Origin: Linanthus parryae
Taxonomy: Eukaryota; Streptophyta; Magnoliopsida; Ericales; Polemoniaceae
Assembly: GCA_023055425.1 (NCBI GenBank)
Contig: JALGPY010000005.1
Coordinates: 83,865,495 to 83,929,494, forward strand
Reading direction: 5' to 3'
DNA length: 64,000 bases
Of this stretch, positions 1 through 12,495 are shown one piece after another (position 1 is the first letter of the stretch; each line of letters begins with the position of its first letter). The notes beneath the pieces were generated by a model. The model was not told the origin of the DNA. It saw only the letters and a program-made list of their open reading frames with translations, and did not search any database. A program made the position numbers and the translations under genes.

Positions 1-3000
1 ATTAGCTTCGAAGCACATTGGGGAGGGGGAAGAAGAGGATCCATGCTAATATCAGGGCTTCCATTTTCACCTTTCAAGTTAATTGAGGCAACGTTGAAAC
101 CTTTACCACACTCGCTACAAGTCCTTCGACCAAGGCATTTCTCAACCAATATACTCTGCGGAAGCTTGAGGTTGACCACCATATCAATTTCAGTCACATC
201 ATCCAAGATTTCCTAGAAAGACGGGTGAAAAAGAATACAACCAAACGTTAGAAATTGGATGACAAAAAATTATGTAGGGGAGTCCGAGTGTGCGAGAGAG
301 AGAGAGAGAGAGAGAGTTCACATTAGCTCAGGGGACATTTTTTCCCTTCCATAATATACAAAACCTAAATATATGAAATAAGTCAATAACCCACTTTAAC
401 CTACGCCAAGAGGGTTCAAACCCTTTGACCAGGTGCATGGGCACATAAAGCTCTACCAAATCCGTCATTGCCACAAGACGCCCTATCAATAGTTTAGTCA
501 AAGCACCGAAGAAAGCATTGTAGAACCCAGAAAGAAGCTCTTTAATGAATAACTGTATTTTGACCAAATTGAAGCATCTCAGACCGATCAAGGGGAAGGG
601 AAAGAATTGGCCATCTCCAACTGATTGGGGGGGAATGTGAAGGGAGCCTTAGCAAGAAAGGGGCGGGCGATCCCCTGGGCTTCCTCCCCTCCACCCCACC
701 CCACTGGGGAAAGCATTTCTTGTGGACTTTCTGGTACTTCTAATTATCGTTTACAATTTCTAATTATAAAACATTCTATCTTAGTTAAAAACTTGTTAAT
801 AAACAAAATTAAAATACAACTATTCAGTAGTGAATAATCTTGTATTTTTATTGTGTAAACTCAAAATGTATCGCAGGAACACCTTTAGTTTTTTAAATTA
901 ACGTGTAGAATTACTAATTATCAAACATTGATTTATTTTTTTTAATTATTAACATTTTTAAAATATGGTACTCCTACAGAATAATATTTATCTTTTTTTC
1001 ATTGTGTAAATTTAAGAATTAGTCAGATCCTGTGCATTATTTAATGTACAGAATTTCAACTAAGTAATATGATATTTAAACACATTTAATTAACTACATA
1101 AAATCCCATTTAATTCATAATTCAAAAGAAAAATACATAAACACAGAACAAGAAACATGTACATTCAAATAAAATAAATACGAAGTCGATTAGCCGTTTT
1201 ATTTGTTTTAAGTTATTAACTGATGGTGTAAAACAGTGAAGTGAATAAATATGACTTTATTAGATGAGGGAAATTCTTCAGTTGGAGAGAGCTACCACAT
1301 TGCTAATATTTCTCACTCATATTTATGACATCGATATTGGTCCACGCTCCTAGTTTCTTAGCAATGCAATATAGCTCCCACAGACGGACAAAGACACTAT
1401 AGTAACAAATCTTGATCTCTATCCTACCAATGACAGTTTGAAGCTTGTGACCAGATAGATGTGTTATACATAGTTGTCAAATCGTGATTCAAACAGTTTT
1501 ACGAAATCTTAATATTTGAGTCGTGAATGGAATTATGAATTGAATCGTGAATCGTAACCACTCGGTCTAATTAATATTTTTACTAATAAAAATACCCATT
1601 TATACCAATGAGACTACTAGTAATCTAAAGTGATAAATATGATCATTTAAATCATAAAATAGCATCCAAATGAAATGACTACACAAGTTATGTCCAAAAC
1701 TAATGATCATAAAATAGCGTCCAAGTAAGTTCACTACTTCAGTTCTTCTCGGAAGCAAGCAGTGAACATGAAGAACATCAAACAATTTCCATGTAAAAAC
1801 AAAGACAGTAATGTTCCCTTCAAACTCCATCCTAAGAGACATTGAAATCATCATTGTCCTCATCATCATTTTTACAAAAGTTCTAAGAGTAAGTTTGATC
1901 AAATTTAAGCTTCTTGGTCCTAGAAATAAGATTGAATTATGTTTGTTTGTGAACTTGGACTTTAAATAATCCTCACCTACTTTTAAGAGTAAACAAGAGA
2001 AAGGTCTCTCTGTGAAAGTTCAAACAGAGTGATCTGAGGTGAAGGACGACGAACAATAAGAGAAGGTCCAGAAGTTGAACATGTCATGTTCTTGAAGACA
2101 TAGATTCGGGAACAAGTACCCAAAATGTCGACATGGGTGCGCGGATATGGCATATGTTTTCCTTTTATTTATATATTGATAATAGGTATAGAATGCTTCA
2201 ATTGCATAACAAGTTCTTCTAAAAGGTGTACTTGTCTCTAGTCTGGGTAATAAGCAGCACTTTGAAATTAAACTTCTATGTGACGAAATCTCATAGAAAA
2301 ACTATGATTCTTAGTGTCTCTTTCTATAAATTCAAGGATCAAATTGAGATATATGTTATATTTAAGTGTTTCGTGCACAACTAATTATCTGATGCTTTTT
2401 GGGCCTTTTTCATAAAGTATTATAATGGCCTTCTAAGACATTTTGCGCCCTACAACTAAGTGCAACCCAAGTAAATTATAATCACTACCCAAACCATAAG
2501 TGAACCCTAGTTTACTATGTCCCTGACCTCGGAACGACGAGACTGCGAGAGAAGACTGCTTGAAGTGACGACGTCTGTGAGCCGCATCCAAGACGATCCA
2601 GCCATTTCATATCAATACGGGTTCCATACCCCCGTACCCGGGTCGGATAGTATCGACGCCGGTACTTATCCGAAACTGACGAGTCTAGGTAACGAAGATT
2701 CCCATCACAAGCCAATAAACTACGTGGAGAAAGTTATACCGTTATCTCTAAATTCTTTAAATTCACAGATATTCTCAGGGTTTCACAGAAATGGAAATGT
2801 TTTTTTCTCCATTTTCCATATAACTTTGCATCGCACTCATTAATTCTGTAAATCAAACAGTCATACGTTAAAAACACAACTTCTGAATTTTAAATCTGCA
2901 GTCTGAGACAGTAAAAGTACTTACCGCTTGTCTGATAGTTCGCGGAAAACCATCAAGAATAAATCCCGATTCACCTTTAGCTTCTCCAGTCTCAAGTCTC

Positions 3001-5750
3001 TTGGATAGTAAGTTTATTATAATCTCATCTGAAACGAGTTTCCCTTGGTTTACAATCTCAGAGAGCTGAAAGAGAGAATTAGCAGACAAGAATGAATTAA
3101 GTTATCCAAATTCAAAAAAAAACTATAAAAACAAATAAATATTGAGTATATAATCTTTTCTATCACATATCACAAGAATACTATCAATGCAGGTTAAGAA
3201 ATTAAATCGAAAAGCCATACACTATAAGAGAGCACACAAATAACCATGGTAAGCTAGTCAGAGGAAGAAGGTTTTTCTGTAAGAGATTAAACAACAAATG
3301 CATAAAGCAGTAATTGCAGCCAAAATGATGTGGATGCAAGTTCTTAACCTAGCATTATTTCTTACTTCCATAATTCTAATAAAATCCTTTAGTTGGGAAT
3401 GGATAAAATGCAATAATTTTATGCTGAACAGTTTTGGCAAAGTACAATATGCTGCAACAATATTCTTTCTGCAGATCTGTAATGTGATTTTGAAATACCT
3501 TTGTTTTATCGTTGAGGACCGTGTTAAGGCTGTGCCAGTTCACGTTATACAATAACCGGCATAGATCAGCTGTTGATATGAGTTGCTTATTCTCAATGTT
3601 CTGATTGTTCTTTGATAAGAGATGTGTCGTTTCTACCATCAGGAGAAAGATGACTGGAGGGAGTAATTGTGTCCTTTTCGGCTTTTCCCAGCTTAAAAGG
3701 GTCAGCTACATGGAACAATCTCATTGTCTGTCCAAAGCCATTCGACTACTCAAATTTAATCTTGCTTTGTGTTATCTCATTCTCTACTGAAGCTCATTGA
3801 GGGCTTCGTGTTTGTCATTTACCACCCTTGACTTGGACAGATCAGTACTCTTAATCGGTTCATCCAAGTGATACAAATTTACAATAACAGACTAACCACC
3901 ACAACTTCCTCACTCTATAGGGATTAGGGAGGTTATTGGCAATTGTTAAATTGTGCATTCTATCATTTACACCACTCAACAACTTTCTTACATTGTGTAT
4001 TAATTCTATCACTCTCTTGTTGAGGGCTCCCTCTCCCTCATTTACCACCCTGCTCACTACTCCTGATTGGTTCATCCAAGTGCTTACAATAACTTGATTT
4101 TACCACCACAGTAACTTTCTCACTCTCTATTGAGATTTGGGAGGTTCTTGGCAATCGTCGAACCTCGAAGGGCAGCCACCTTTAAGGTGAGAAGCATACA
4201 CAGTCAAGCATCTTTTTCAGATCCTATTCCGATTGTGAGTTCCACAGAACCTCGAAGGCAGAGGAATCTATAAACATCAAAATCCAAAATATCAAATCTT
4301 ATGTCCCCTTCTGAAGAAACTGTGTTCACCTATTGTTGACAGTGTTGGACATTTCACATATCATTTAACCCTTTCGAAACTGAAGTGGTTGAAAATGGAC
4401 ATTATTTCTTGGATGGCAGGATTATGGTGTACCACCAAGAAGATTCATTATTTCAGAAGTAACAAAAAGGTAGCAAATTTAACATGGTAAGGATATCAAA
4501 GCTGTGTGCTTGATGTTAGAAGCACTTACATATAATGAATATGAAAGTACTAATCAACAAACAGCTTCGGTTGGGACATAAAGAAAAACACCATACAGGC
4601 ATCCACCTTTGCCTTGCAGAGGTTTCCTACTTCCAAAATTTGGACCATGACACTGGAGATGATAACTCTAGACAGCTCTCCTCTTGTAATGAATATACAT
4701 GTTAATGTTTGATTCTACTTTCCAAATAGAACTGCATACTTCCTTCTACAGGCCGTACTTTGGATGTTATTACAGCTCACGAAACTGAAGACATGGAAAG
4801 TAAGATTCCCCGTAGCATCTAGAGTAAATGAACATTCCCAGATCGGATGTACCAACAAAGATCTTTTCAGAAGACTGCGCTGGCTTATAAGTAGTGTCAT
4901 CTGAGGAACAGTCTACCCCTTAATGTGAAATAGCTGCACTAAAAGGAAAATGGGAGAAAGACATAAAAATAATAAGATCTGGAATTATAACTAAGTACGG
5001 GCCAAACTGCTTAAGCACGACCTCAAATCTACCTAAGTTCCCATAGCCCAAAACTTTAACCTTGTTTTAGAAAGTACCTCACAATGATATCTTGGTCTAT
5101 TTCCGTAGAACCCTCTTATGTTTATATCAACTCAAGCTACTTAGCCTGCCACTGCTGTTCTACAAACCCAAATCTTTAACTTTCCGCAGAAAGCTTTCAA
5201 GTTTAAACCAATTTTCGTCTTTCGCCCTCCAAGCTACATCAGCATTCTTTGCAGTTCTAAATAACCCTACGATGTAATCAATTCAAGACATTTTCAGATT
5301 CAAGATTCATCAACAGCTGACTTCAGGAGTTAGTAGGCCAATTGTGACATCTTCAAACGAAAAAATCGACACATTTCTAGCCAGATCGAAGCTAAATAAA
5401 TGATCCAAACAAAAAAAAAGTGACAGATATTCGGGAATTTTGGAACCTACCGTGTGGGAGAGAGGGCCCTTGGCGGAGAGCTCTTCGCGGACGAGGTCCC
5501 CGGTGGCGATGTGAGGGACGCCGAGGAGAACGGAAAGGCGACTGGCGTAAGTGCCTTTTCCGACGCCGGGACAACCGAGGAACACCCACTGGACATTCCT
5601 TCCTCGGGGATCGACGCGCGAAGGGATTGAAGTGCGAGTCAAAGGCGAGCCGAAGTCGCCCGTAGATGTGGTGGATAGGCATCGCCGGAACTGATTGATG
5701 GCGGAGGAAGAGAAGTGTGAGGGCTTCAACAGGCGATTCATGACGGCCAT
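1..5750 (-). CDS. Adenylate kinase, organellar (3' end off the window)
   Basis: Adenylate kinase interconverts ATP + AMP and 2 ADP. Three exons can be joined in phase. Exon 1 (5451-5750, 100 codons) starts at MAVMNRLLKP, has a Ser/Arg-rich organelle-targeting N-terminus, then the P-loop GCPGVGKGT and the AMP-site segment HIATGDLVREEL. Exon 2 (2925-3065, 47 codons) carries LSEIVNQGKLVSDEI and FILDGFPRTIRQA. Exon 3 (1-212) carries DMVVNLKLP, CLGRRTCSECGKGFN (LID region with paired Cys) and MDPLLPPPQC, and runs off the left edge. All junctions are phase 0 with GT donors and AG acceptors. Introns are 213-2924 and 3066-5450. The wording matches the plant chloroplast/mitochondrial type (Arabidopsis At2g37250) closely. 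An upstream in-frame Met at 5942 exists, but that stretch looks like 5' UTR. The C-terminal part is outside the window. Confidence 0.93.
213..2924. other. Adenylate kinase intron 2, no gene seen
   Basis: This is the spliced-out stretch between exons 2 and 3 of the adenylate kinase. It is AT-rich, with a C-rich patch near 660-710 and degenerate direct motifs built on 'cgtgaatcgtaac' near 1485-1560. Short open frames here lack any recognisable domain. A GC-richer island at about 2515-2720 has no stops on either strand for about 200 bp but resembles no gene I know. Confidence 0.6.
294..316. repeat. (GA)n microsatellite
   Basis: About eleven GA units in a row, inside adenylate kinase intron 2. 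Confidence 0.9.
3660..3790 (+). repeat. SINE-like repeat copy 1
   Basis: The stretch with 'ttttcccagcttaaaaggg', 'tcagctacatgga' and 'tccaaagccatt' aligns along about 100 bp with a second copy at 63755-63850. The 'cagct..a.gggtc.....atgga' core resembles the conserved body of plant Au-type SINEs. No tRNA-like head was identified, so the class is tentative. Confidence 0.4.
3795..4162. repeat. Imperfect direct duplication in adenylate kinase intron 1
   Basis: Two copies of about 150 bp lie at roughly 3795-3947 and 4020-4162. Both run through 'gagggct', 'catttaccaccct', 'ggttcatccaagtg', 'accaccac', 'ctcactct' and end at 'gggaggtt.ttggcaat'. This is an old local duplication. The rest of the intron (3066-5450) shows nothing recognisable. 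Confidence 0.7.
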
Positions 5751-5991
5751 GGAGCTGAGGAGGACAGCTTCTCCGTCTTTGCTCTCTGAATCTGCACTGA
5801 GGCGAGGAAGAAAGAGACTGGACAAAGATGGAGGTTGGTCTGAATTTAGGTTGCACCGAAAGTGGCAACCAATCGGAACGAGAAAAGTTTTGTTAATTCC
5901 ATTCTTAACCCAAGATAAACCCATAATACTACATTGAACCAAATCAAATAAAATTCATGTCAAGGGTGGAAAGAAAAGGGTGTGTAATGTG

Positions 5992-6593
5992 TAGGGGTGT
6001 TCATGGTCTAGTTCGGTCGGTTTTAGAGGATAAAAGACACCTAAATCGAAATGTTCGGTTTCAATATTTTTGAAATCGAAATACCTTCGGTTTGAAACTT
6101 AGAAATTAAAAAATTGTACAGAAAATTCTGGTTCAGTCCGGTTAAACTATTCGGTTTGGAACACATTATATCTTTGTTACTTACTGAATACATCTACAAA
6201 ACTGAGATAAACTCAACATTTAGAAAAAAAAAATTATGGTTCTCTACTTCTCTTTTATCTCAACATGGAGTGAAAAGAATTTTTTGTTTAGTAAATTAAG
6301 ACTATGGTGTGGTTGTACGACTTAAAGTGTTAAAATCAAACAAGGATGAGTGAGTCAGAAAATGGGAGGTAGTATGCAAAATACTAAAATGTATATTAAA
6401 AAAAAAATTCTTCGGTGCGGTGTGGTTTTTGTCGGTTTTGTCGGTTCAATCTCGGTTCAGTTGGAGCCCGGTTCGGTTTTCAAAATAATGAAACTGTTCT
6501 TTAGAAAAAAAATATGTTGAACCATCAATTTAGGTACGGTTCGGTTTGGTGCGGTCCAGTTTTGTCGGTGCAGTCGGTCTATGAACACCCCTA
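5992..6593. mobile_element. hAT-type MITE with 8-bp target duplication
   Basis: Perfect 13-bp terminal inverted repeats TAGGGGTGTTCAT / ATGAACACCCCTA bound a 602-bp non-coding element. The 8-bp sequence gtaatgtg flanks both ends (5984-5991 and 6594-6601). A TAGGG start with an 8-bp target duplication is diagnostic of the hAT superfamily. Subterminal regions are rich in 'cggttcggtttt' repeats, likely transposase-binding sites. It lies in the presumed promoter region shared by the divergent adenylate kinase and AAED1 genes, about 240 bp upstream of the kinase start codon. Confidence 0.9.
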
Positions 6594-6655
6594 GTAATGT
6601 GTATTTTTGCCTTCTGCCCAGCGTGGGATTAGGGTGTGTCGTAAGAGACTTGTTC

Positions 6656-7091
6656 AGGCCCGTTTGGAAATGTTGTGGCCGTGTTAGAAGCTGTTGCTTT
6701 GTAGAAAAAACGGATCCGAGTTTTAGTTAAACTATTATTTGGTAAATATTTTGTGAAAGTTATTGCGAAATATTGGCATAGTAATTTCGTGGTTGCTAAC
6801 ATTGATTGTAAACCTATCGTGAGAAGGTAAAATGACAAACTTATATTCTATGTATTAACTCTGTAAAGATAAATATTGAGAGTTTTCAAATTGTAAGGAA
6901 AAATTGGTTGTAGATAGATTAATCACAGACACTTTTCGGAAAAAAGTATCTCTCCATTTGTTTTTTGAAAGTTATTGTGAGACGGCAAAAATGGTCTGAT
7001 AACCAATTTTCTTTCTTACCAAACACACTAAAAACCCTTCTACTGTAGGAAAGCAATTGTGCTGCCAGAATAAACATTCCCAAACTGGCCC
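6656..7091. mobile_element. Harbinger-like MITE
   Basis: Inverted ends GGCCCGTTTGGAAATGTT and (reverse complement) GGGCCAGTTTGGGAATGTT delimit about 436 bp of non-coding AT-rich DNA. The GGCC..GTTTGG end is typical of Tourist/PIF-Harbinger MITEs. A clean 3-bp target duplication is not obvious. Confidence 0.6.
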
Positions 7092-7834
7092 TTAGTTCCA
7101 TGTGGATAGCTAACTTCTTTGTTAGTTACAGTAGAAAAAAAAAATCTGTTAACACAAGAACAATACATAAATATCTTTGTAGTGATTAAGATATAAAAAA
7201 TATAAAAGGCGGAAAGTTAGGATGAAGATGAAAATGACAACATAATATGTCATTGAACCACAACAGGCATTACTCCAACAATCCTTTTATTCACCTACGA
7301 ACGTCATCACTACAGCCACAAAATCACCATCGTCATCTCTTCAGTGAAATCACAAAGATTTTACCTATAAATCTACGCGATGCAACGGGGAATCGGAGGT
7401 CGGACAAGAAGGAAATGTTCTCAAAGCATCAAGGCAAATCAAACATCGGAAGAGACTTATGATTTAGAGGTGGTTTAATTTTTCGGGTACCAAGTCGCCA
7501 TCTTTTTCGGCATTTGAGATTCTTTTTTGTCTCATGTTAGAGACATAGAGCCTTAAAATATGAGAAATAATTTTTTTCTTCACTCTCATATTTCTGATTC
7601 TTCAATACGCTTTCATTGTTTTTCTTTCCTAGATATTAAAAAAGCTTTATAGTACATGGGATAAAAATATGCAAACAATAGTCTCCTACTTGTTATGCCA
7701 TTACTACCAGAGCTGTTCTGCGAACCATGTCGATGGGCGCACTTGCAGTCTCCCCTACACTAAAGGCTCAATCCACTGCTGAATCTTCACACCCATCCAA
7801 CCACTCGTTGTTATAACACTCACGGTCACTCACG
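7092..7834. other. AT-rich spacer, nothing recognised
   Basis: Intergenic DNA with no convincing open frame, repeat end or RNA gene. Confidence 0.5.
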
Positions 7835-8300
7835 CTTACGAAAAATGAATAAACGATTAATCACACAAGATTTACGTGGTTCGCTAGCACAAAATATGCT
7901 AACTACGTCCACGGGCAAGAAGAACCTTTATTCGACTGAGGAGAACGTCTTACAATGCTTACACATAATTCTATGACCCAAAAGGATCGGTTTATACCCC
8001 CCCCCCAACTGCCCCAATGCCCTAAGGAATTGTTTCCATCCTTAGTTACTGCCTCCAGGATTCTCTTCATGCGAAGACACGATGTCTTCTGCGAAAACTT
8101 TCCTGTCTTCGTGCGAACACTCTTCTTGTTTTGAGACAGCATGCTGTTCCACGAAGACTTTTCTTGTATTGTCTTTGTGTGAGGCCTCTTCGTGCGGAGA
8201 CCTACTTGTCTTTGTGCGAAGACCTCTGGGGCTTCACTTCGTTGTGCTCCTTTGAGTCTCCTCAAGATTCAAGTCATATTCCCAACACTCGTGCTCATCC
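7835..8300 (-). mobile_element. LTR-like fragment
   Basis: The block 'gattaatcacacaagattt' + 'acgtggttcg' ... 'ctacgtccacggg' is a widespread plant LTR signature, here read on the minus strand. It is followed by a degenerate array of 'ttcgtgcgaagac'-like units (8060-8240). No internal coding region adjoins it, so it is probably a solo or truncated LTR. The class is inferred from motif memory only. Confidence 0.45.
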
Positions 8301-8384
8301 TCGAGAAAAATGGCATCAATGATGCCAGGAGCGGCTGTCGAGATCCCTCATTCATGGTACTTACCCTCATTGACCAATTGTAAT

Positions 8385-9010
8385 CACATTGAGATAAATC
8401 AGATGGTTTGCATGTAGTAAGCCTTGAGGGTTACCAATATCACCTTCGAGGCTTACAACTAGTACCTTTAAGGCTTAAGCATTTAAATCCTGTGGTCCGG
8501 ATAAAGAAATTGTTCGGATAGTAATCCGTTCGGATTGTTACAAATGGTATTCCGTAAGGGGCTTTGTGGTGGTCGCACCCGCCAGCAAGAGGTTACGTGA
8601 CTGGACACACTGGCGTATAGTATATAAGGCAGAGGATTGTAACATCCCATCCCACATCGAGATATTGCGGATTAGATGTTTGGTATATAGTAAACATTGT
8701 TGGTTACTACTAGCACCTTTAATGCTTAATCATGTTCATCCGTTGGTACCGATAAATAATTTGTTGGAATATTAACCCGCTCTGATTGTTACAAATGGTA
8801 TCAGAGCCAACCATGGTCCCGCAAAGGCTCTGCGGTTGGCACACCTACCAACCATGGGATACATGATTGGGAATTCGACGAGAACCTCGAATATATAAGG
8901 TATAGGGGATTGAAATATCCCTTCCCACATCGAGATATTGTGAATTAGATGCTTGGCATATAATGGACATTGCGGGTTACTACTAGCAAATTCAAGGCCA
9001 AACATATGCA
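8385..9010 (+). repeat. Tandem short-LTR (TRIM-like) array
   Basis: Three copies of one unit start near 8390, 8650 and 8930, about 260-280 bp apart. Each has 'cacat.gagata' ... 'ttagatg' ... 'ggttac.a.tagca'. The first two continue through 'gattgttacaaatggtat'. In the second copy this runs straight into 'tggtatcagagcc' (8807-8819), the usual primer-binding site for initiator tRNA-Met. The pattern is LTR-internal-LTR-internal-LTR, as left when short-LTR elements recombine. The first copy has a mutated primer site (tggtattccg). Confidence 0.6.
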
Positions 9011-9109
9011 TTTTAAAGCCACAACTCGCATTATCTAGACAAATTCCAAATCCAACAATGTATTGTGAAATTTTTCATACGAGATTCACATGTAGATAAT
9101 ACTAACAAT

Positions 9110-9345
9110 GTGTGACATATGGCCTTTAAGTATCAACACCTCATGAGAAGGGATCCAACCCTAAAGAGACGCGGTATTAGTGCCTACCCCCAATCCGTTC
9201 GATACCCTCCAAGGATCACATATGGCCTTTAAGTATCGATACCTCCTGAGAAGGGATCCAACCCTAATGATACGGATTACGCAGCGGAATAAACAATAAT
9301 CAATTCCGTTTAATACCCTCCAAGGATCACAGGACTAGAATTCAT
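9110..9345. repeat. Direct repeat of about 115 bp
   Basis: 'catatggcctttaagtatc' + 'gagaagggatccaaccctaa' + 'ataccctccaaggatcaca' occurs twice in succession (about 9113-9225 and 9222-9334) with few differences. It looks like a local tandem duplication at the edge of the repeat at 9270-10690. Confidence 0.7.
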
Positions 9346-10690
9346 AACGATGGTAAAGGTTAGGAACATCATGTACCTTGTTTGTCTCCTTTGATGACTT
9401 CACGTGAAATAGTGTCCACATCTCTATGGAAGTCCACTCCTAGGACTTCTCCGGATCCTTCAACACCTTTGTGCTAGCTAGGGAAGAAGAGGAATAAGAA
9501 GATCACGCAAAACGAGACCAAGAGGTCGTGCCTCTTGTGGTCGACGATGAGGAGGGGCGGACCGGGGGGGGGGGGTTCGTTCGGCCTTCTTGTCTTGGCT
9601 CTCTCATTGCTTTGTTCTCTCTCTGTCTTGTGTGATAACAGTTATGCACTTATGAGAAAATAAGCTAGGAGTGTACTTATATAGTTAATAACTCCTTATT
9701 AACTACATATTATCCCCTCTCTTAATCCTGTCCATACACAGATTAGTCCACTTTGCAAATTAATCCTACCAAATTTGCATGTGGTTGCGAATTAATCATT
9801 CGATTTAAGTAATCATATTAATTAATTCTCAAGTCCGGTTTAATCCATAGGGAGTGTGACCCCATAGGTTTATACTTAGTTGGTAGTAACAAGTACTAAC
9901 ATAGGGCGGCCTTTAGCAAGACATCTATCCCACCCAGCTAATATAAAATAGTCAGTAATCCGACAAACCTTGTGAACAATGTTACCATACTGTATTATCC
10001 CTTTGTCTCCATATCCGGATTGGACACGAGACATACAAGTCACACTCGTATATTCAATCCATAGTTTCTCGATCATGGGAATAGTCTTATCCATGTAGAT
10101 AACATCAATATCCCATATTGATTTATCTGAATCTGGCAGGCATTCTATAAGCCCTACCCCTCGAGTGGCCGCAGATATTTGCTCCTCTTATGTGGGAGGG
10201 ACAAATTATATCTACATCACTACCATCTCTAAGCTTGCTTCCTATCATGTCCAATAACTACCTTTATAGTTACCCGGTTAAGGCGCAACGTTTGATAATA
10301 TCAAAGCATGATATTTCACAACTAGAGTATCTGGTGACTTCAAGACTAAGGACCACAATACCATTATCAATACGAGAAGCACTTGTGACTTTACATAACT
10401 TGTATGTAGCCTTCTCGTGGTGGGTCAATCTAGTATGCCATTACTCCTAATGCATACCCATGTGCTAGACTTGATATCTCCATATCAATCTACCCACATA
10501 CTAGTCTATAGTTGATCGTCCTGTTAATCAATATAATCGACTAGGGATATTTAAGATAAATAACAAATTGCAATCTAAGGACTTCATTATATTAAATATC
10601 TCCATAAATAATACAACGATTATTCTAGCCAAAATAATGTTCATACTAAAATAAGATTGCCCCTACTACATCTATTCCAACACTATCAGT
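9270..10690 (-). mobile_element. Probable solo LTR or LTR-derived repeat
   Basis: A 1.4-kb non-coding block runs from 'tgatacggattacgcagcgg' to 'ctattccaaca'. Read on the minus strand it opens with TGTTGGAATAG, a common LTR start. It has a poly-G tract near 9562. I found no matching target duplication and no second copy, so the assignment is weak. Confidence 0.35.
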
Positions 10691-10699
10691 AACAAATAA

Positions 10700-11440
10700 G
10701 CTAGGGTGGGGCTTTCTGATGTCAACCTTAGCTTAATTTTAGCCATCATTATTGACAAGGTTTGGCAAATAAGAAACGAAGTTCTTTTCAATAGCAATTC
10801 AAATTGTTTGAGGGATTTGAGGAATGTATGTGGCTCTGTGAGAAATGTCTACCTTCAATACCTTAATAAAAAGGGTAATTATGCCAGAGATTCTGTATAA
10901 GGAGATTATTTGTTCCCCCAAGAAAGCTTGCCAGGTGCCTCTCCCTATTCCCCCCCATACTGTGCTTTTACAAGGTGATGCTAGTGTGAAGAATGGTGCG
11001 CTAGGAGTTGCTGTCATTGCTGGATTCTTGGAAGGTGAAGTTTTTGCAATCAAGACAAGGGTGGACAAGGCTGAGTATATTGACAGCGGGAACTAACTGC
11101 AATTGAACTAGCTTTGAAGCTCCAAAAGGAACTGGGATGGTGCTTCAGCTAGTGCTTATCAGATTCTCTTAGAATTGTGGAGGAATGCAGAGGCATTAGA
11201 TCAGCTCACTGGTCGAGAATTAATACAGTGATGGCCATCACAAACGGGAAGGTTGCTGGTGGAAGCTGTCTTATTTGGTATACCAGTGGGGAGAGCAATG
11301 TAACAACTCATTTTCTTACAAATTGGGGTAGGAACAATCTAATGTATGGTGTTTTCAATTTTGATTCTCTGCCTCATGAGGCAAAGAAAATTGTAAGAGA
11401 AGAGGGGTTTAAGGACCTATCAGTTTTGGTTGGTTGTTAA
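10700..11440 (+). pseudogene. LINE reverse transcriptase relic (RNase H end)
   Basis: Frame fragments carry KVWQIRNEVLFNSN (the W..RN..F block that follows the zinc-binding region in plant LINEs), then LLQGDASVKNGALGVAVI (start of an RVT_3-type RNase H domain with the first catalytic Asp), then a tail with VTTHFLTNWGRNN. The pieces lie in three frames with stops between them. It is a decayed 3' fragment of a plant L1-type LINE; nothing upstream of the RNase H linker remains. Confidence 0.7.
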
Positions 11441-11588
11441 TAAATATCGAATTTATAAAAAATAAAATAAAATTGGAAGGTCGTTCGTCACACAGAATGA
11501 GTCTACACAATACTGTGAGATAGTGATTTCCATAGGAAGAATCCATATGAACCAACTATACGTATGAGTCAGACTCCCAACATTTTAT

Positions 11589-11916
11589 GGGTACAAACAC
11601 TTTCACCCCTTAAGTTTAATGGAATGATACTTTATTCCTTTTCACTTGAGGAGATGACACTTTCACCCCTCAGTGTTCCGAATTTCAGGATGCCTACAAT
11701 TTTTTTTATTGTGACACTGTCAGACAAAAGGTAGGGGCTACCACTAGTAGTCGATTTCGGAACAATTTCGCTCGTAGAGTTTGGAATGACACAATCAAGG
11801 AATGTAAGTGCCGTGAAACTTGACACACGTAAGTGGCGAAAGTTTCCTTTCTGAAACTGGAATGGGTTGAATCGTCTTTGTGCCAAACGTGAGGGGGTGA
11901 AGGTATCTTTTTACCC
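11589..11916. mobile_element. MITE with long inverted arms (family also at 18.2 kb)
   Basis: The left arm gggtacaaacactttcaccc and the reverse complement of the right end (gggtaaaaagataccttcac) pair along about 140 bp per arm, with many mismatches. Shared words such as 'gacactttcacccct' and 'ccaaatttcagg' tie it to the better-preserved copy at 18232-18769. Non-coding and old. Confidence 0.6.
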
Positions 11917-12047
11917 AAAAATTAATCTAAAAGACAATACAAACCCAGTTTACGAGTGATGGAACCTACCCCAAATCTCGGACATTCGAGAAACGTTCTC
12001 CTAGGTTGGTGTGCTTACACGGATGACTGCAATTGCACACCCAATCC

Positions 12048-12161
12048 ATGGCTGGCTCCTCTGAATTCAACTCTTTCTTGAACTTCGCCAAGAATGCTAT
12101 CTCTATGGCTGTTGTTTATTCTATTTTTACTAGAAGACGTCGCGGAGGAGATGTCTTCTGA
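12048..12161 (+). CDS. Small ORF or first-exon candidate, unrecognised
   Basis: A 37-codon frame, MAGSSEFNSFLNFAKNAISM then AVVYSIFTRRRRGGDVF, lies 335 bp upstream of the AAED1 start codon. It has a soft amphipathic to hydrophobic middle (FLNFAKNAISMAVVYSIF) and an Arg cluster, as in small membrane or organelle peptides. It could be an upstream ORF, an isolated exon, or chance. Its codon make-up looks coding, but I recognise no family. Confidence 0.25.
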   Translation: MAGSSEFNSFLNFAKNAISMAVVYSIFTRRRRGGDVF

Positions 12162-12495
12162 CCGTTTAAGTTTCTAAAAGACGAAAAGACCCTGACATGT
12201 GTACGTTCTCCGTCCACTTTCCTAACGGCTGTTAGGAATTGGGTACTTGATTGCTCGGATTTTAAAGTTTTGGTATGTGATTGCTCAAATTGAGACCATT
12301 GGTGCTGAATCCGTACAAAACCCAAACTGTACGTACTACGGATGCAATTTTGCGAAAATATACCGAGCATTACGTGAAGTTCGAAAACTGTCGACGTGTA
12401 CCTTCGTTCTCCACAGCTCTCAACCTCGGATCCACCAAATTCCTACAGTTGACGGAGAAAGAATCCCGTCGCCGTCTTCTCACTCTGCCTCAGCA

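Noticed and set aside
2515..2843. Open frames on both strands in adenylate kinase intron 2
   Set aside because: They lie within an intron with phase-consistent flanking exons and have no recognisable domain.
5310..5942. Longer adenylate kinase start at the Met near 5942
   Set aside because: The extra 64 residues are low in similarity to any kinase and the downstream MAVMNRLLKP start gives a normal targeting peptide; kept as likely 5' UTR.
8060..8240. CRISPR-like short repeats
   Set aside because: Units are degenerate, unevenly spaced and eukaryotic LTR-like; no array architecture.
7903..8322. Overlapping frames of up to 120 codons on both strands
   Set aside because: Produced by the degenerate 'ttcgtgcgaagac' array in an LTR-like repeat.
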